The notes under the pieces are model-generated. The model ran no database searches. It was not told the origin of the DNA and was given only the letters and a program-made list of their open reading frames with translations. From the NCBI RefSeq assembly GCF_019218885.1, contig NZ_JAHUWT010000002.1, positions 868,001-932,000 on the forward strand: a stretch of 64,000 nt of DNA. The letters run 5' to 3'. Made by a program: the position numbers and the translations under genes. Within the stretch, counting starts at the first letter, position 1. Each line of letters starts with the position of its first letter. Source of the DNA: Bordetella sp. BOR01. GTDB taxonomy: Bacteria; Pseudomonadota; Gammaproteobacteria; Burkholderiales; Burkholderiaceae_B. Below are positions 17,361-26,605 of this stretch, piece by piece.

Positions 17361-17968
17361 TGGGTGCCGCGGGCACGGTGGGCCGGGCGGCCCGGCGGCA
17401 CGCATGGCTGCGCGGTTGGCTGGCGGCAGGGCTGTGCGCCTTGCTGGCGGCGTGCGCCAGCGTGCCCGATGCGCCGCCAGGCACGGCCGATGGCGCCTTC
17501 GTGCGCAGTGGCCGATTCGCCATCACGGTTACCGAAGTATCGGGCCAGCAGCAGGCCGTACAGGGCGGATTCACGTGGCGCGACGATGGCGGGCAGTACC
17601 AGCTCGACCTGACCAATCCGCTGGGCTCGACCGAGGCCCGCGTGGCAGGCCAGCCCGGCCATGCCACCCTGACCAAGGCCGACGGCACCGTGCTGCAGGC
17701 CGATACCCCCGACGCATTGGCCGAAGAGGCGCTGGGCGGCCCGGTGCCGGTATCCAGCCTGCGTGACTGGCTGCGCGGCCGGGTGGCTGGCGATGCGCCG
17801 GTCGACAAACTGCAGCGCGACGCCCAGGGGCGCCCGGTGGCATTCGAACAAGATGGCTGGCAGGCCCGCCTGTCGCGCTACGACGACCAGGGGCCAGGCC
17901 TGCTGGTGCTGCAGCGTACCGAACCCGGGCGCCGCATCGTGGTGCGGCTGGCCGTCAGCCAGCCCTGA
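17360..17968 (+). CDS. lolB: Outer-membrane lipoprotein receptor LolB
   Basis: Accepts lipoproteins from the periplasmic carrier LolA and inserts them in the outer membrane. The 202-residue product has a lipoprotein signal with lipobox LLAAC (Cys near residue 33) and then the LolB beta-barrel pattern ([19 protein letters not shown], then [19 protein letters not shown]). The ATG at 17360 overlaps the TPR gene stop; an adjacent GTG three bases earlier is an alternative. ispE follows 7 bases after the stop, so this is one operon. Confidence 0.92.
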   Translation: MGAAGTVGRAARRHAWLRGWLAAGLCALLAACASVPDAPPGTADGAFVRSGRFAITVTEVSGQQQAVQGGFTWRDDGGQYQLDLTNPLGSTEARVAGQPGHATLTKADGTVLQADTPDALAEEALGGPVPVSSLRDWLRGRVAGDAPVDKLQRDAQGRPVAFEQDGWQARLSRYDDQGPGLLVLQRTEPGRRIVVRLAVSQP

Positions 17969-17975
17969 TCCCGCC

Positions 17976-18917
17976 ATGCTGTACGACGTACCCGCGCCGG
18001 CCAAGCTGAACTTGTTCCTGCACGTGGTCGGCCGCCGCCCCGACGGCTACCACCTGCTGCAAACCGTGTTTCGCTTCATCGACCTGTGCGACACGCTGCA
18101 TTTCGACGCGCGCGCCGATGGCCGCATCGAACGTGCCGCCGACCTGCCCGGCGTACCGGCCCGGCACGACCTGACCTTGCGTGCCGCGCAGGCCCTGCAG
18201 CAGGCTACCGGCACCCGGCAGGGCGCCACCATCACCCTGGAAAAAAACATTCCGCAGGGCGGCGGGCTGGGGGGCGGTTCCAGCGATGCCGCCTCGACCC
18301 TGATCGCCCTGAACCGCCTGTGGGGTACCGGGCTGTCGCGCCGCGACCTGATGGCGCTGGCGCTGCCGCTGGGGGCCGATGTGCCGGTGTTCGTCTTCGG
18401 CCAGTCGGCCTTCGCCGAAGGCGTGGGCGAAGTGCTGGCGCCGCTTGACCTGCCCCCGGCCGGCTACCTGGTGGCCCAGCCCGATGCCAGCGTGCCCACG
18501 GCAGGCATTTTTTCCGACCCCGATTTGACAAGGAACACGCCTTCAGTCACAATAGCCGACTTTCTTGCCTCGCAAGATTTTGGTGCAAAGGTTGTTGCAA
18601 AACGCGTTGCAGCCTCTGCCCAGTTTCTTTTTGGCAGAAACGACTTGGAACCGGTGGTCTACCGGCGCTACGTGGCAGTATCACAGGCAGCGCGGTGGCT
18701 TTCGGGGCGTGGTATCCACGTTCGCATGTCGGGGTCTGGCGCGTGCTTGTTCGCCCAGTACGCTACAGTGCAGCAAGCCGTTTTGGCTCAGCAAGAAATT
18801 ACCGCTACAATGCGCGTCGCTGGTGATTCAACCGGCCACATGCAGCCAGGGTTCCGGTTAGTGCGGGCTTGTCCCGGGTTGGCCGAGCATCCGTTGCGGA
18901 ACTGGATCGCAAGATAG
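17976..18917 (+). CDS. ispE: 4-diphosphocytidyl-2-C-methyl-D-erythritol kinase
   Basis: GHMP kinase that phosphorylates CDP-methylerythritol in the MEP isoprenoid pathway. The 313-residue product shows PAPAKLNLFLHVVGRRPDGYH at the N-terminus (substrate site, catalytic Lys; positions 6-26), the ATP loop PQGGGLGGGSSDAAS near residue 92, and the GHMP C-terminal motif RMSGSGACLF near 250. It is slightly longer than the usual 285-300 residues because of its C-terminal tail. The stop is 1 base before the tRNA-Gln gene. Confidence 0.97.
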   Translation: MLYDVPAPAKLNLFLHVVGRRPDGYHLLQTVFRFIDLCDTLHFDARADGRIERAADLPGVPARHDLTLRAAQALQQATGTRQGATITLEKNIPQGGGLGGGSSDAASTLIALNRLWGTGLSRRDLMALALPLGADVPVFVFGQSAFAEGVGEVLAPLDLPPAGYLVAQPDASVPTAGIFSDPDLTRNTPSVTIADFLASQDFGAKVVAKRVAASAQFLFGRNDLEPVVYRRYVAVSQAARWLSGRGIHVRMSGSGACLFAQYATVQQAVLAQQEITATMRVAGDSTGHMQPGFRLVRACPGLAEHPLRNWIAR

Positions 18918-18918
18918 T

Positions 18919-18995
18919 TGGGGAGTCGCCAAGCTGGTTAAGGCACCGGATTTTGATTCCGGCATGCGAAGGTTCGAATCCTTCCTCCCCAGCCA
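18919..18995 (+). tRNA. tRNA-Gln (anticodon TTG)
   Basis: Complete cloverleaf. The acceptor stem is TGGGGAG/CTCCCCA with discriminator G and an encoded CCA. The anticodon stem CCGGA/TCCGG holds the loop TTTTGAT with anticodon TTG, and the T arm is GAAGG-TTCGAAT-CCTTC. It begins one base after the ispE stop and is followed by a strong terminator, so it is probably processed from the ispE operon transcript. Confidence 0.97.
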
Positions 18996-19007
18996 CCAAA
19001 TATCAAT

Positions 19008-19063
19008 AAAAAAGCTGTTGAACGCGCCTGTCAGACACTGGCCACGGTTCAGCAGCTTTTTTT
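19008..19063 (+). terminator. Rho-independent terminator after tRNA-Gln
   Basis: Long inverted repeat (A-run then GCTGTTGAAC at 19008-19023, GTTCAGCAGC then a 7-T run at 19047-19063) with one mismatch in the stem. The T-run on the plus strand makes this a classical intrinsic terminator ending the TPR-lolB-ispE-tRNA unit before prs. Confidence 0.85.
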
Positions 19064-19125
19064 ATTTGCCGGTTTTCCGGCTGCAGCACACGTTCGCGTC
19101 CTAAACGACCATCGCAGCTTCCATC

Positions 19126-20076
19126 ATGGCAAACGACAGCTTCATGATCTTCACGGGTACGGCCAATACACGCCTGGCCGTGGATGTAGTCAACCACCTG
19201 GACATGTCCCTGGGCAAGATGACGGTTGGCCGTTTCTCCGATGGCGAAGTCATGGTCGAGATCAACGAGAACGTGCGCGGCAAAGACGTTTTCGTATTGC
19301 AGCCCACCTGTGCGCCCACCAACGACAACCTGATGGAAATCATGGTGATGGTCGATGCCCTGCGCCGCGCTTCGGCGGGCCGCATCACCGCCGCCATCCC
19401 GTATTTCGGCTATGCCCGCCAAGACCGCCGCCCGCGTTCGGCGCGCGTGGCCATCTCGGCCAAGGTCGTGGCCAACATGCTGCAGGTGGCCGGGGTCGAC
19501 CGGGTGCTCACCATGGACCTGCACGCCGACCAGATCCAGGGCTTCTTCGACATTCCGGTCGACAACATCTACGCCGGGCCGATCTTGCTGGGCGACATCT
19601 GGCGCCGCAATTTCTCCAACCTGGTGGTGGTGTCGCCCGACATCGGCGGTGTAGTGCGCGCCCGAGCGCTGGCCAAGCAGCTCGAGGCCGACCTGGCCAT
19701 CATCGACAAGCGCCGCCCGCGTGCCAACGTTTCCGAAGTCATGAACATCATCGGCGAAGTCGACGGACGCACCTGCATCATCATGGATGACATGGTCGAT
19801 ACCGCCGGCACGCTGTGCAAGGCCGCGCAGGCCCTGAAAGACCGCGGCGCCGGCGCCGTCTACGCCTATTGCACGCACCCCGTGCTGTCGGGCGGCGCCA
19901 TCGACCGCATCGAAGGGTCGGAACTCGACGAGTTGGTCGTAACCGACACCATTCCGCTGTCCGAACAAGGCCAGGCCAGCGGTAAAATCCGCCAGCTCTC
20001 GTGCGCGGCACTGCTGGGCGAGACCATTCTGCGCATTTCCAATGCCGAATCGGTCAGCTCGCTGTTTGTCGACTAA
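19126..20076 (+). CDS. prs: Ribose-phosphate pyrophosphokinase (PRPP synthase)
   Basis: Makes PRPP from ribose 5-phosphate and ATP, feeding purine, pyrimidine, His, Trp and NAD synthesis. The 316-residue product shows the ATP-binding [16 protein letters not shown] region, the catalytic flexible loop around [11 protein letters not shown]-like [16 protein letters not shown] (about 95-110), the [13 protein letters not shown] metal region near 130 and the PRPP loop DDMVDTAGT near 222-230. It is the first gene after the terminator, followed by rplY and pth as in most Betaproteobacteria. Confidence 0.98.
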   Translation: MANDSFMIFTGTANTRLAVDVVNHLDMSLGKMTVGRFSDGEVMVEINENVRGKDVFVLQPTCAPTNDNLMEIMVMVDALRRASAGRITAAIPYFGYARQDRRPRSARVAISAKVVANMLQVAGVDRVLTMDLHADQIQGFFDIPVDNIYAGPILLGDIWRRNFSNLVVVSPDIGGVVRARALAKQLEADLAIIDKRRPRANVSEVMNIIGEVDGRTCIIMDDMVDTAGTLCKAAQALKDRGAGAVYAYCTHPVLSGGAIDRIEGSELDELVVTDTIPLSEQGQASGKIRQLSCAALLGETILRISNAESVSSLFVD

Positions 20077-20212
20077 GCCCGAGAGCCAGCCCCGAATTCC
20101 CGTATTTGCCTGCCTGCTGGTCGCGGCAGATGGGCAAAAACACGGCGCGCATGTCGCGAGCCGTGCAATTTAACCGGCAGCCTTACCGCTGCCAGCTTGT
20201 CTGGAGTCATCC

Positions 20213-20836
20213 ATGAAATTCATTGCCACTGCGCGTAGCGTCCAGGGTTCGAGTGCGAGCCGCCGCCTGCGCCGCGCGGGCCGCGTTCCTGCCATCGTTT
20301 ATGGCGGTACGGCTGCCCCCCTGAACATCGAACTCGACCACAACGAGATCTACCACGCCCTGCGCAAGGAAGAATTCCACGCCTCGATCCTGCAAATGCA
20401 GTACGAAGGCAAGGAAGAAGCCGTGCTGCTGCGTGCGGTTCAATGGCACGCCTACAAGCAGCAAGTGCTGCACATCGACTTCCAGCGCGTCGATGCCAAC
20501 CAGGCCCTGCACACCAAGGTGCCCCTGCACTTCATCAACGGCGACTCCTCGCCCGCGGTCAAGCTCAGCAGCGCCGTCATCAGCCACGTGGTCACCGAGC
20601 TGGAAATCACCTGCCTGCCGGCCGCGCTGCCCCAGTTCATCGAAGTCGACCTGGGCAACCTGCTGGGCGGTGGTTCGGTGCACTTGTCCAGCGTCAAGCT
20701 GCCCAAGGGCGTGACCTACGTCGCCCACGGCAGCGATGCCGATCCGGTGCTGGCCTCGGCGCTGGTCAAGGGCGGCGGCGCTGCTACCGTTGAAGACGAA
20801 GGCGACGCGCCGGCCGCGGAAACCCCCGCTGCCTAA
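20213..20836 (+). CDS. rplY: 50S ribosomal protein L25/general stress protein Ctc
   Basis: Binds 5S rRNA in the large ribosomal subunit. The 207-residue product is the long two-domain Ctc/TL5 form. The L25 domain is at about 1-95 ([20 protein letters not shown], then [13 protein letters not shown]), and the C-terminal TL5 beta domain at about 96-185 ([20 protein letters not shown]). An Ala/Glu-rich tail closes the protein. TGGAG lies 6 bases before the ATG. It is 136 bases after prs with no terminator visible between. Confidence 0.96.
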   Translation: MKFIATARSVQGSSASRRLRRAGRVPAIVYGGTAAPLNIELDHNEIYHALRKEEFHASILQMQYEGKEEAVLLRAVQWHAYKQQVLHIDFQRVDANQALHTKVPLHFINGDSSPAVKLSSAVISHVVTELEITCLPAALPQFIEVDLGNLLGGGSVHLSSVKLPKGVTYVAHGSDADPVLASALVKGGGAATVEDEGDAPAAETPAA

Positions 20837-20870
20837 GCCCCCGGTACTGAAACACCCGGGCGCCAAGCCG

Positions 20871-20908
20871 AAACCCTGCGCGTGCGAGTTGCATGCGCAG
20901 GGTTTTTT
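20871..20908 (+). terminator. Intrinsic terminator after rplY
   Basis: AACCCTGCGC / GCGCAGGGTT stem with a 13-base loop followed by a T-run on the plus strand (20901-20908). It separates prs-rplY from pth. Confidence 0.85.
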
Positions 20909-20988
20909 GCCTTTTGGGGCCATCCCAAGGCAAAAAAACTCCGTGGGGCCAGCAAGCCGGGCCCTTCCTGGTTTAAAACATGCCCATC

Positions 20989-21585
20989 ATGTCTACTGCC
21001 ATCCGCCTGATCGCGGGCCTGGGGAACCCGGGGCCCGACTACGAAACCACCCGCCACAACGCCGGCTTCTGGCTGGCCGACCACCTGGCCGACGACCTGC
21101 GCACTACGTTCGCGCTGGAAAAAAGCTTCTTCGGCATGGTGGCCAAAGCGCGCCATGCGGGCGACAACGTGCTGCTGGTCAAGCCCATTACCTATATGAA
21201 CCGCTCCGGCCAGGCCGTGGGTGCGCTGGCGCGCTTCTACAAGCTGGCGCCTGAACAAGTGCTGGTGCTGCACGACGAGCTGGACCTGCTGCCAGGGCAA
21301 GTCAAGTTGAAGCAGGGGGGCGGGCATGCCGGCCACAATGGCCTGAAAGACATCCAGGCGGCCCTGGGCAGCCCCAACTTCTGGCGCCTGCGCATCGGCA
21401 TCGGCCATCCCCGCACACTGGGCCTGGCCCAGCAGGTGGCCGATTTCGTGCTGCATCCGCCGCGACGCGACGAACAAGGCGCGATCGACGACGTCATCCA
21501 CCGCTGCCGCGCCGTGGTGCCGGCCATGCTGGATGGCGATTTCGCCCTGGCCACACGCCAGCTGCACAGCGGCAACGGGGCTTGA
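20989..21585 (+). CDS. pth: Peptidyl-tRNA hydrolase
   Basis: Recycles peptidyl-tRNAs that drop off the ribosome. The 198-residue product shows the family signatures [20 protein letters not shown] (catalytic His at residue 23), [26 protein letters not shown] (Asp near 95) and [13 protein letters not shown]. The ATG at 20989 is preferred by comparison with the family; an in-frame ATG at 20980 adds three residues. The stop is 5 bases before the CPBP protease start. Confidence 0.97.
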   Translation: MSTAIRLIAGLGNPGPDYETTRHNAGFWLADHLADDLRTTFALEKSFFGMVAKARHAGDNVLLVKPITYMNRSGQAVGALARFYKLAPEQVLVLHDELDLLPGQVKLKQGGGHAGHNGLKDIQAALGSPNFWRLRIGIGHPRTLGLAQQVADFVLHPPRRDEQGAIDDVIHRCRAVVPAMLDGDFALATRQLHSGNGA

Positions 21586-21590
21586 GCGGC

Positions 21591-22352
21591 ATGTCTGCGG
21601 CGTCGGCGGCCTTGCCCGGCAAACTGCGCTTTCGGGACGAACTGGCCGATTTCTGGCGCTTTTTGTTCCAGTCCGACCTGCGCCGCCTGCCCGGCCGGCG
21701 TTCGCGCAGCGGGCTGCGCAACGACTGGCTGCCCGATGTGCCGCTGCGCCGGCTGCTGGCGTGGGCGGCCGTGCTATGGGGCTTGAACTTCTTTGCGCTG
21801 GGCCCCATCGCGGTGACGGCGGCCGGCGCTGGCGGCGCCGTGCACCGCATCGACCCGTCCGCCATTCCCTGGCTGACCGCGATCCTGTGGGCGCCGCTGA
21901 TCGAGGAAATGCTGTTTCGCTACGGCTTGCGCCGCCCCAGGCAGGCGCTGTGGGTCTGCCCGGCCGTCCTGCCGCCGCTGCTGTGGGGCGTGCACGGCTG
22001 GACGGTGGCGTGGGCGGCCGCGGTGGTGCTGCTGGCCTGCCTGCCGCTGCGGCGCGAGAAGGTGGCGCGGGTGCGCTGGCGCATGGATTGGCGCCGCCAA
22101 TATCTCATGCATTTCGGCCGGGTCTATCACTTGTCGTCGCTGGCCTTCGCGGTCGTGCACCTGAACAATTTCATGCTGGCCGATACCGCCTACTGGATGC
22201 TGCCGCTGCTGGTGCTGCCGCAGTGGGCCACCGGCCTGGTGCTGGGCTGGATCCGCGTGCGGCGCGGTATCGGCGCGGCGGTGGCGCTGCACAGCATCTT
22301 CAATGCCGGGCCGATGCTGCTGATCGTGCTGGTGCTGGGGCTGGGCAGCTAG
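21591..22352 (+). CDS. CPBP-family (Abi/Rce1-like) intramembrane glutamic protease
   Basis: A 253-residue membrane protein with about six hydrophobic segments between residue 53 and the C-terminus. CPBP motifs are visible: LIEEMLFRYGL (Glu105-Glu106 and Arg110), HLSSLAFAVVHLNN (near 180) and ALHSIFNAGP (near 237). In eukaryotes this fold is the CAAX prenyl protease; bacterial members act on membrane peptides, bacteriocins or anti-sigma factors, or have unknown targets. It begins 5 bases after pth, so it is likely co-transcribed. The substrate cannot be told from sequence. Confidence 0.85.
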   Translation: MSAASAALPGKLRFRDELADFWRFLFQSDLRRLPGRRSRSGLRNDWLPDVPLRRLLAWAAVLWGLNFFALGPIAVTAAGAGGAVHRIDPSAIPWLTAILWAPLIEEMLFRYGLRRPRQALWVCPAVLPPLLWGVHGWTVAWAAAVVLLACLPLRREKVARVRWRMDWRRQYLMHFGRVYHLSSLAFAVVHLNNFMLADTAYWMLPLLVLPQWATGLVLGWIRVRRGIGAAVALHSIFNAGPMLLIVLVLGLGS

Positions 22353-22390
22353 CGCAACGGCGCCTTTGTCATCCTGGGCAAGCCTTGTTC

Positions 22391-22423
22391 GATGGATTCT
22401 TACGTTACGCGTATGAATCCATC
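22391..22423. promoter_or_regulatory. Large inverted repeat upstream of the Bug-amidohydrolase operon
   Basis: Arms GATGGATTCTTACG and CGTATGAATCCATC (13 of 14 positions pair) around a 5-base centre, 75 bases before the Bug gene start. No T-run follows, so an operator is more likely than a terminator. It is a candidate target for the LysR protein at the end of the same cluster or for another regulator. Confidence 0.55.
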
Positions 22424-22497
22424 TCACGAAACAGGCTTTCGTCGCCGGAGTGAGAGTGGGAGACTCTCTTCCAACGATTACACCTACGGAGACAAAC

Positions 22498-23520
22498 ATG
22501 GGGAGCCATTCATTTCGCCTGTCCAGGCCTGGTGCGGCTTTTTTCGCCGGGCTGGCCGCGAGCCTGTTCGCTGGCATGGCGCTGGTCTCGCCAGGCATGA
22601 GCCTGGCGCAGGACTACCCCGGCGACCGCCCCATCAGGTTGGTGGTGCCCTGGCCTGTAGGGGGCGTGACGGATGCGGCCAGCCGCATCCTGGCCAGCCG
22701 GCTGGGCGAAAAACTGGGAACGACGATCGTCGTTGAAAACCGCAGCGGGGCGAACGGCCGGGTCGGCACCGACTACGCCGCGGCGGCGCGCCCGGATGGG
22801 TACACGCTGTTCGTGGCAAGCGCCGAAACCCACGCCATCAATCCGCATGTGTATGCGAAGCTGTCCTATGACCCCGTCAAGGCCTTCGTGCCGGTGGCTC
22901 CCTTTGCGGTCAATCCCTTCAGCCTGGTTGCCCGCCCCGACCTGAAGGCCGATACGCTGCAGGACATCATCGAGCTGGCGAAAGCCAGCCCGGGCAAGCT
23001 GACATTCGCCTCCTGGGGAATCGGCAGCACATCGCAGATCGGCATGGAAATGCTGAAAGACCGCGACGGCCTGCAGATGCTGCATGTGCCCTTCCAGGGC
23101 GAGGCACCGGCCGTCAACGCATTGATGGCCGGCCAGGTCGACCTGATGGTGCTGCCGGTTGCCCGCGCCAAGGCGCTGAGTGCCGACGGCAAGGTAAAGG
23201 TCTATTCCATGATGACCCGCGAACGTTCATTCGTGATGCCCGACCTGCCCAGCCTGGAAGACATGGGCGTCAAGGGCATCGATGTCGTCAACTGGTTTGC
23301 CGTGGTTGCTCCGGCCAAGACACCCGGCCCGATCGTGCAGCGTGTCGCGGCCGCCATCGACGCCATCATCCAGTCGCCCGACGCGATTGCCAGTTTCCGG
23401 GCGCTGGGGGTAGACGTGCATCGGCCCATGAGCCCGGCCGAGCTCAAGCGCTTCATCGATGCCGAGACCCTGCGCTGGGGCGATGTGATTTCCAAGGCCC
23501 ATATCAAGCTGGACGGCTGA
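22498..23520 (+). CDS. Bug-type (TctC) substrate-binding protein
   Basis: A 340-residue periplasmic receptor. The signal peptide covers about residues 1-38 (core FFAGLAASLFAGMALVSPG, cleavage near SLA-QDYP). It continues with DRPIRLVVPWPVGGVTDAA, TTIVVENRSGANGRVG and the ligand-loop ARPDGYTLFVASAETH near residue 98. The start at 22498 has GGAG 8 bases upstream. It opens a rightward operon with an isochorismatase-like hydrolase, an SDR, a flavoprotein and a LysR gene, and probably binds the starting compound of that pathway. Confidence 0.92.
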   Translation: MGSHSFRLSRPGAAFFAGLAASLFAGMALVSPGMSLAQDYPGDRPIRLVVPWPVGGVTDAASRILASRLGEKLGTTIVVENRSGANGRVGTDYAAAARPDGYTLFVASAETHAINPHVYAKLSYDPVKAFVPVAPFAVNPFSLVARPDLKADTLQDIIELAKASPGKLTFASWGIGSTSQIGMEMLKDRDGLQMLHVPFQGEAPAVNALMAGQVDLMVLPVARAKALSADGKVKVYSMMTRERSFVMPDLPSLEDMGVKGIDVVNWFAVVAPAKTPGPIVQRVAAAIDAIIQSPDAIASFRALGVDVHRPMSPAELKRFIDAETLRWGDVISKAHIKLDG

Positions 23521-23644
23521 TAGCGCTGCTTCAAGCACGAAGCTCCGCCGCGCCGGCGGGCTTTCTTTCAAGCAAGGCCCTGTGAAGCCGCCCGCTTGCA
23601 CGGGACGCTGCGACCCCATGAATCGAACCCAGAAGGACTGTTCC

Positions 23645-24232
23645 TTGAATTCCATCTACCTTGTCCTTGATATGCAGAACGACCTGGTCAACCCTGAAGA
23701 CGCCAGCCGATCCAATCCGCTGGCCGAACAGGCGCGCGGCCGGGGCATCGTCGAACGGACTGCCCGCGCGATCGGCGCCGCGCGCAATGCCGGCGTTGCC
23801 GTCGGCTTCGTGCGCGTCGGATTTTCCAGCAACTATCACGAATGCCCGGCGGGATCGCCCCTATTTTCCGGCGCGCCGCGCGCGGGGCTTTTCAAGCTGG
23901 GGTCGCGGGGGGCGGAGCTGCATCCCGACCTGGATGCGCGCGAAACCGATATACACGTCATCAAGCATCGGGTCAGCCCGTTCTATGCAACCACGCTCAT
24001 GGCGCAATTGAGCGCCTTGCGGGTGCAACGCATCTATTGCTCGGGGGTATCGACCCAGGCGGTGGTCCAGGCCGCGGTTCGCGATGCGCATGACCGCGAT
24101 TTCGACGTGGTGCTGTTCGAAGATTGCTGCGCCGCGCATTCCGCTGAAGAACATGCCAACTCGATTCAATCGCTGGCCAGGTTCTGCCGGGTTGCCCGTT
24201 TCGATGACACCGGTTTTGGAGCGGCACCATGA
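23645..24232 (+). CDS. Isochorismatase-like (cysteine hydrolase superfamily) protein without the cysteine
   Basis: About 195 residues with the isochorismatase fold. The catalytic Asp is in VLDMQNDLVNP (residue 9) and the catalytic Lys in HVIKHRVSPF (near 107). The third member of the usual Asp-Lys-Cys triad is not there: the Gly-Val-x-Thr turn reads GVSTQAVVQAA, with Val at the Cys position. True isochorismatases such as EntB also lack Cys (Gly there), so hydrolysis by water rather than by a thioester is possible. TTG at 23645 is chosen for AAGGA upstream; ATG at 23618 is an alternative. Its stop overlaps the SDR start (ATGA). Confidence 0.75.
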   Translation: MNSIYLVLDMQNDLVNPEDASRSNPLAEQARGRGIVERTARAIGAARNAGVAVGFVRVGFSSNYHECPAGSPLFSGAPRAGLFKLGSRGAELHPDLDARETDIHVIKHRVSPFYATTLMAQLSALRVQRIYCSGVSTQAVVQAAVRDAHDRDFDVVLFEDCCAAHSAEEHANSIQSLARFCRVARFDDTGFGAAP

Positions 24233-25023
24233 CTCTGTCGTCTGACGTTGCGCTGGTCACCGGCGCCGCCCAGGGCCTGGGGCGCGCCATTGCATTGGCG
24301 CTGGCCAATTCCGGATGCCGCATCGTCGTCGCCGATATCAATGCGGCGGGCGCCGAGCAGGTGGCGGCCGAAATCTCGGTTGCCGGTGGCGACGCCTTGG
24401 CGGTGCACCTGGACGTCTCGGATGTCGCCAGCGTGCAAGCCGCGATGCAGGCCACGCAAGCACGGTTCGGCAAGTTGAGCATATTGGTCAACTGCGCGGT
24501 ATTCGCCAAATATGGGCCGCTTGCCGAAGTGGCAACGGATGTACTCGACCGCATGTTCGCCGTGGGCCTGAAAGGGGCTTTGCTGATGACCAAGGCGGCG
24601 GTCGAGCCGATGCGCAAGGCGGGTGGCGGCACTGTCATCAATATCTCGTCGGTGGTCGCGCTGACCGGTATTGCCTACAGCAGCGCCTACGCAACCGTAA
24701 AGGGCGGCCTGGACGCGATGACGCGCGCGCTGGCGGTGGAGCTGGGCCCCATGGGCATCCGCGTCAACTCGCTGGCGCCGTCCGCCATTCCTTCAGCCAT
24801 GTCGAATTCGAACCTGGATGCGAACGGGTGGGAAGAGCGGCGGCGTCGAACCGCGCTGGGCCGTATCGGTTCGCAGGACGATGTGGCGGCAGCCGCGTTG
24901 TTCCTGGCATCGCCGGCGGCGTCCTTCCTGACCGGCGTGGTGCTGCCCGTCGACGGGGGCTTCAGTATCGCGGGCATGGTGCCGGGGGTCGACCTGGCCA
25001 CGGTGGGCCGCACGCGCGGCTGA
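24229..25023 (+). CDS. Short-chain dehydrogenase/reductase
   Basis: A classical SDR of 264 residues: cofactor loop TGAAQGLG (11-18), Ser140-Ser141, Tyr154 and Lys158 (YATVK). The usual NNAG motif reads NCAV (88-91), an unusual variant. The C-terminal LFLASPAASFLTGVVLPVDGG is standard. Acidic Asp36 at the end of beta-2 (VVADINA) favours NAD+. It is translationally coupled to the upstream hydrolase and followed by a flavoprotein, so it probably oxidises or reduces a hydroxyl/keto intermediate. Substrate unknown. Confidence 0.87.
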   Translation: MTLSSDVALVTGAAQGLGRAIALALANSGCRIVVADINAAGAEQVAAEISVAGGDALAVHLDVSDVASVQAAMQATQARFGKLSILVNCAVFAKYGPLAEVATDVLDRMFAVGLKGALLMTKAAVEPMRKAGGGTVINISSVVALTGIAYSSAYATVKGGLDAMTRALAVELGPMGIRVNSLAPSAIPSAMSNSNLDANGWEERRRRTALGRIGSQDDVAAAALFLASPAASFLTGVVLPVDGGFSIAGMVPGVDLATVGRTRG

Positions 25024-25077
25024 ACAGTATTCATTGTTCGTCGCGCCCGCGGCGCGGCGTTATCAGGAGATCGATCA

Positions 25078-26547
25078 ATGGCTGAGACGCACACGTTCGA
25101 CGTGGTGGTGCTTGGGCACGGCATTGCGGGCTTGTCCGCGGCGGTGGCGGCAATGGAGCAGGGCGCGCGCGTGGCCGTGCTCGAGCGCGCAACCGAGGAA
25201 GAAAGCGGTGGCTGCACCCGGTACACAGAGGCCTTCCTGCGCCTGAAGAGCGAAACCGAGCTGTCCGACGATTTCGACGAAGCCATGTCGGAAGTCGCCG
25301 GCGCCAATCCCGATCCCGGCCTGATCGCCGACATGGACAGCCCGCCCGGCACCTGGAGCAATGTGGTGCGGTCCATGCCGGTCACCGACACGGAATACCT
25401 GGCGACGTTCTCGCGCGAGGCGGTCCCCACCATCCAGTGGATCAAGACGCATGGCGTGCGGTTCATTCCCACCATGCTGCCGCAGATCACACTGCGGCCC
25501 ATGCCCATGATCACGCCCAGCGGCGGCGGCGCGGCGATGCTGGAAGCCTTGGGTAATTCGGCGCGCCGGGGAGGCGTCGAATTCTTCTATGAAACGACCG
25601 GGCGTTGCCTGATCGAGAAGGACGGCGAGATCGCCGGCGTGCAGGCCGTTGCGCGCGGCAACCGGCGGGTCGATTTCCTGGCCAAGGCCGTGGTGCTGGC
25701 CAGCGGCGGGTTCGAAGGGTCGCCGGAAATGATGGCGCGCTACCTGGGCGCGGGTTCGAGCGGCATTCGCCCGGTCGCGCGGGGCGCGCACTATAACCGT
25801 GGCGAAGGGATACGCATGGCATTCGAGGTGGGCGCCGCGGCGGCTGGCGACTTTGGCGCCTACCATTCCACGCCGGTGGATGAACGATCTGCCCGGGCCG
25901 AGGCCAAGGTGCTTATTTTTCCGTTCGGCATCGTGGTCAACCGGCTGGGCAGGCGCTTCTGCGACGAGGGGGGCGGTGCCGACTACAACAACTACGACCG
26001 CATCTGCTGGGCGATCCAGAAGCAGCCCGACAGCATCGGCTACGCCATCCTGGATGCAAAGATCGAAGACGTGCCCAATTATGCGCGGGCGGTGCTGAGC
26101 GATGTGCCGCCGATACGGGCGGAAAGCGTGGCAGACCTGGCCTGCAAGCTCGATGTGCCCGCGCGCGTCCTGGCGGAAACGCTGCAGACGTTCAATGCCG
26201 CCTGCCAGCCTGGGCTGTTCGTTCCATCGAAGGCCGACGGCCTGGCCACGACGGGCCTGGCCCCGCCCAAGAGCAACTGGGCGCGCCGTGTCGACACGGC
26301 GCCGTTCTTTGCGTATCCGCTGATCCCGTCAGGCATCATCACGTTTGGCGGGGTCAAGACCGATTCGAACGCCCAAGTGCTCAACGCCGATGGCGATGCC
26401 ATCGCTGGCTTGTATGCCGCGGGCGCGATGACAGGCGTCTATTACCGGCGCTATCCCGCCGCGACATCCGTATTGCGGGGCGCCACCTTCGGCCGCATTG
26501 CCGGCACGCAGGCCGCCCAGCAGGCCGGCGTATCGGCGATGCGCTAA
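25078..26547 (+). CDS. FAD-dependent oxidoreductase of the fumarate reductase/tricarballylate dehydrogenase type
   Basis: A 489-residue flavoprotein. The Rossmann motif is VVVLGHGIAGLSAAVAA (residues 9-25, GxGxxG), the FAD domain includes AVVLASGGFEGSPEMM (near 205), and the C-terminal return motif is GLYAAGAMTGVYYRRYPAA (near 445). The capping domain sits around 240-350. Relatives desaturate or reduce C-C bonds next to carboxylates (fumarate reductase, TcuA, 3-ketosteroid dehydrogenase). Lack of a signal peptide makes it cytosolic. It follows the SDR by 54 bases in the same operon. Confidence 0.83.
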   Translation: MAETHTFDVVVLGHGIAGLSAAVAAMEQGARVAVLERATEEESGGCTRYTEAFLRLKSETELSDDFDEAMSEVAGANPDPGLIADMDSPPGTWSNVVRSMPVTDTEYLATFSREAVPTIQWIKTHGVRFIPTMLPQITLRPMPMITPSGGGAAMLEALGNSARRGGVEFFYETTGRCLIEKDGEIAGVQAVARGNRRVDFLAKAVVLASGGFEGSPEMMARYLGAGSSGIRPVARGAHYNRGEGIRMAFEVGAAAAGDFGAYHSTPVDERSARAEAKVLIFPFGIVVNRLGRRFCDEGGGADYNNYDRICWAIQKQPDSIGYAILDAKIEDVPNYARAVLSDVPPIRAESVADLACKLDVPARVLAETLQTFNAACQPGLFVPSKADGLATTGLAPPKSNWARRVDTAPFFAYPLIPSGIITFGGVKTDSNAQVLNADGDAIAGLYAAGAMTGVYYRRYPAATSVLRGATFGRIAGTQAAQQAGVSAMR

Positions 26548-26605
26548 GTCGCCGGATGGCCGGGGCCGCGCCTTGTCGACGCGCCCTGGCGTTATCATGC
26601 CCGGC

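Noticed and set aside
14649-17405. A long minus-strand frame joining mutM with the antisense of the TPR gene
   Set aside because: Only the mutM part (from the Met at 15476) matches a family. The rest is antisense to an obvious TPR protein with a signal peptide.
18919-18995. tRNA-Gln as an integration site for a mobile island
   Set aside because: No repeat of the tRNA 3' end, integrase gene or island boundary is seen nearby; the core gene order runs straight through.
25078-26547. Flavoprotein as a 3-ketosteroid dehydrogenase of a steroid pathway
   Set aside because: The fold is shared by fumarate reductase and tricarballylate dehydrogenase, and no other steroid genes are nearby; a specific name is not supported.
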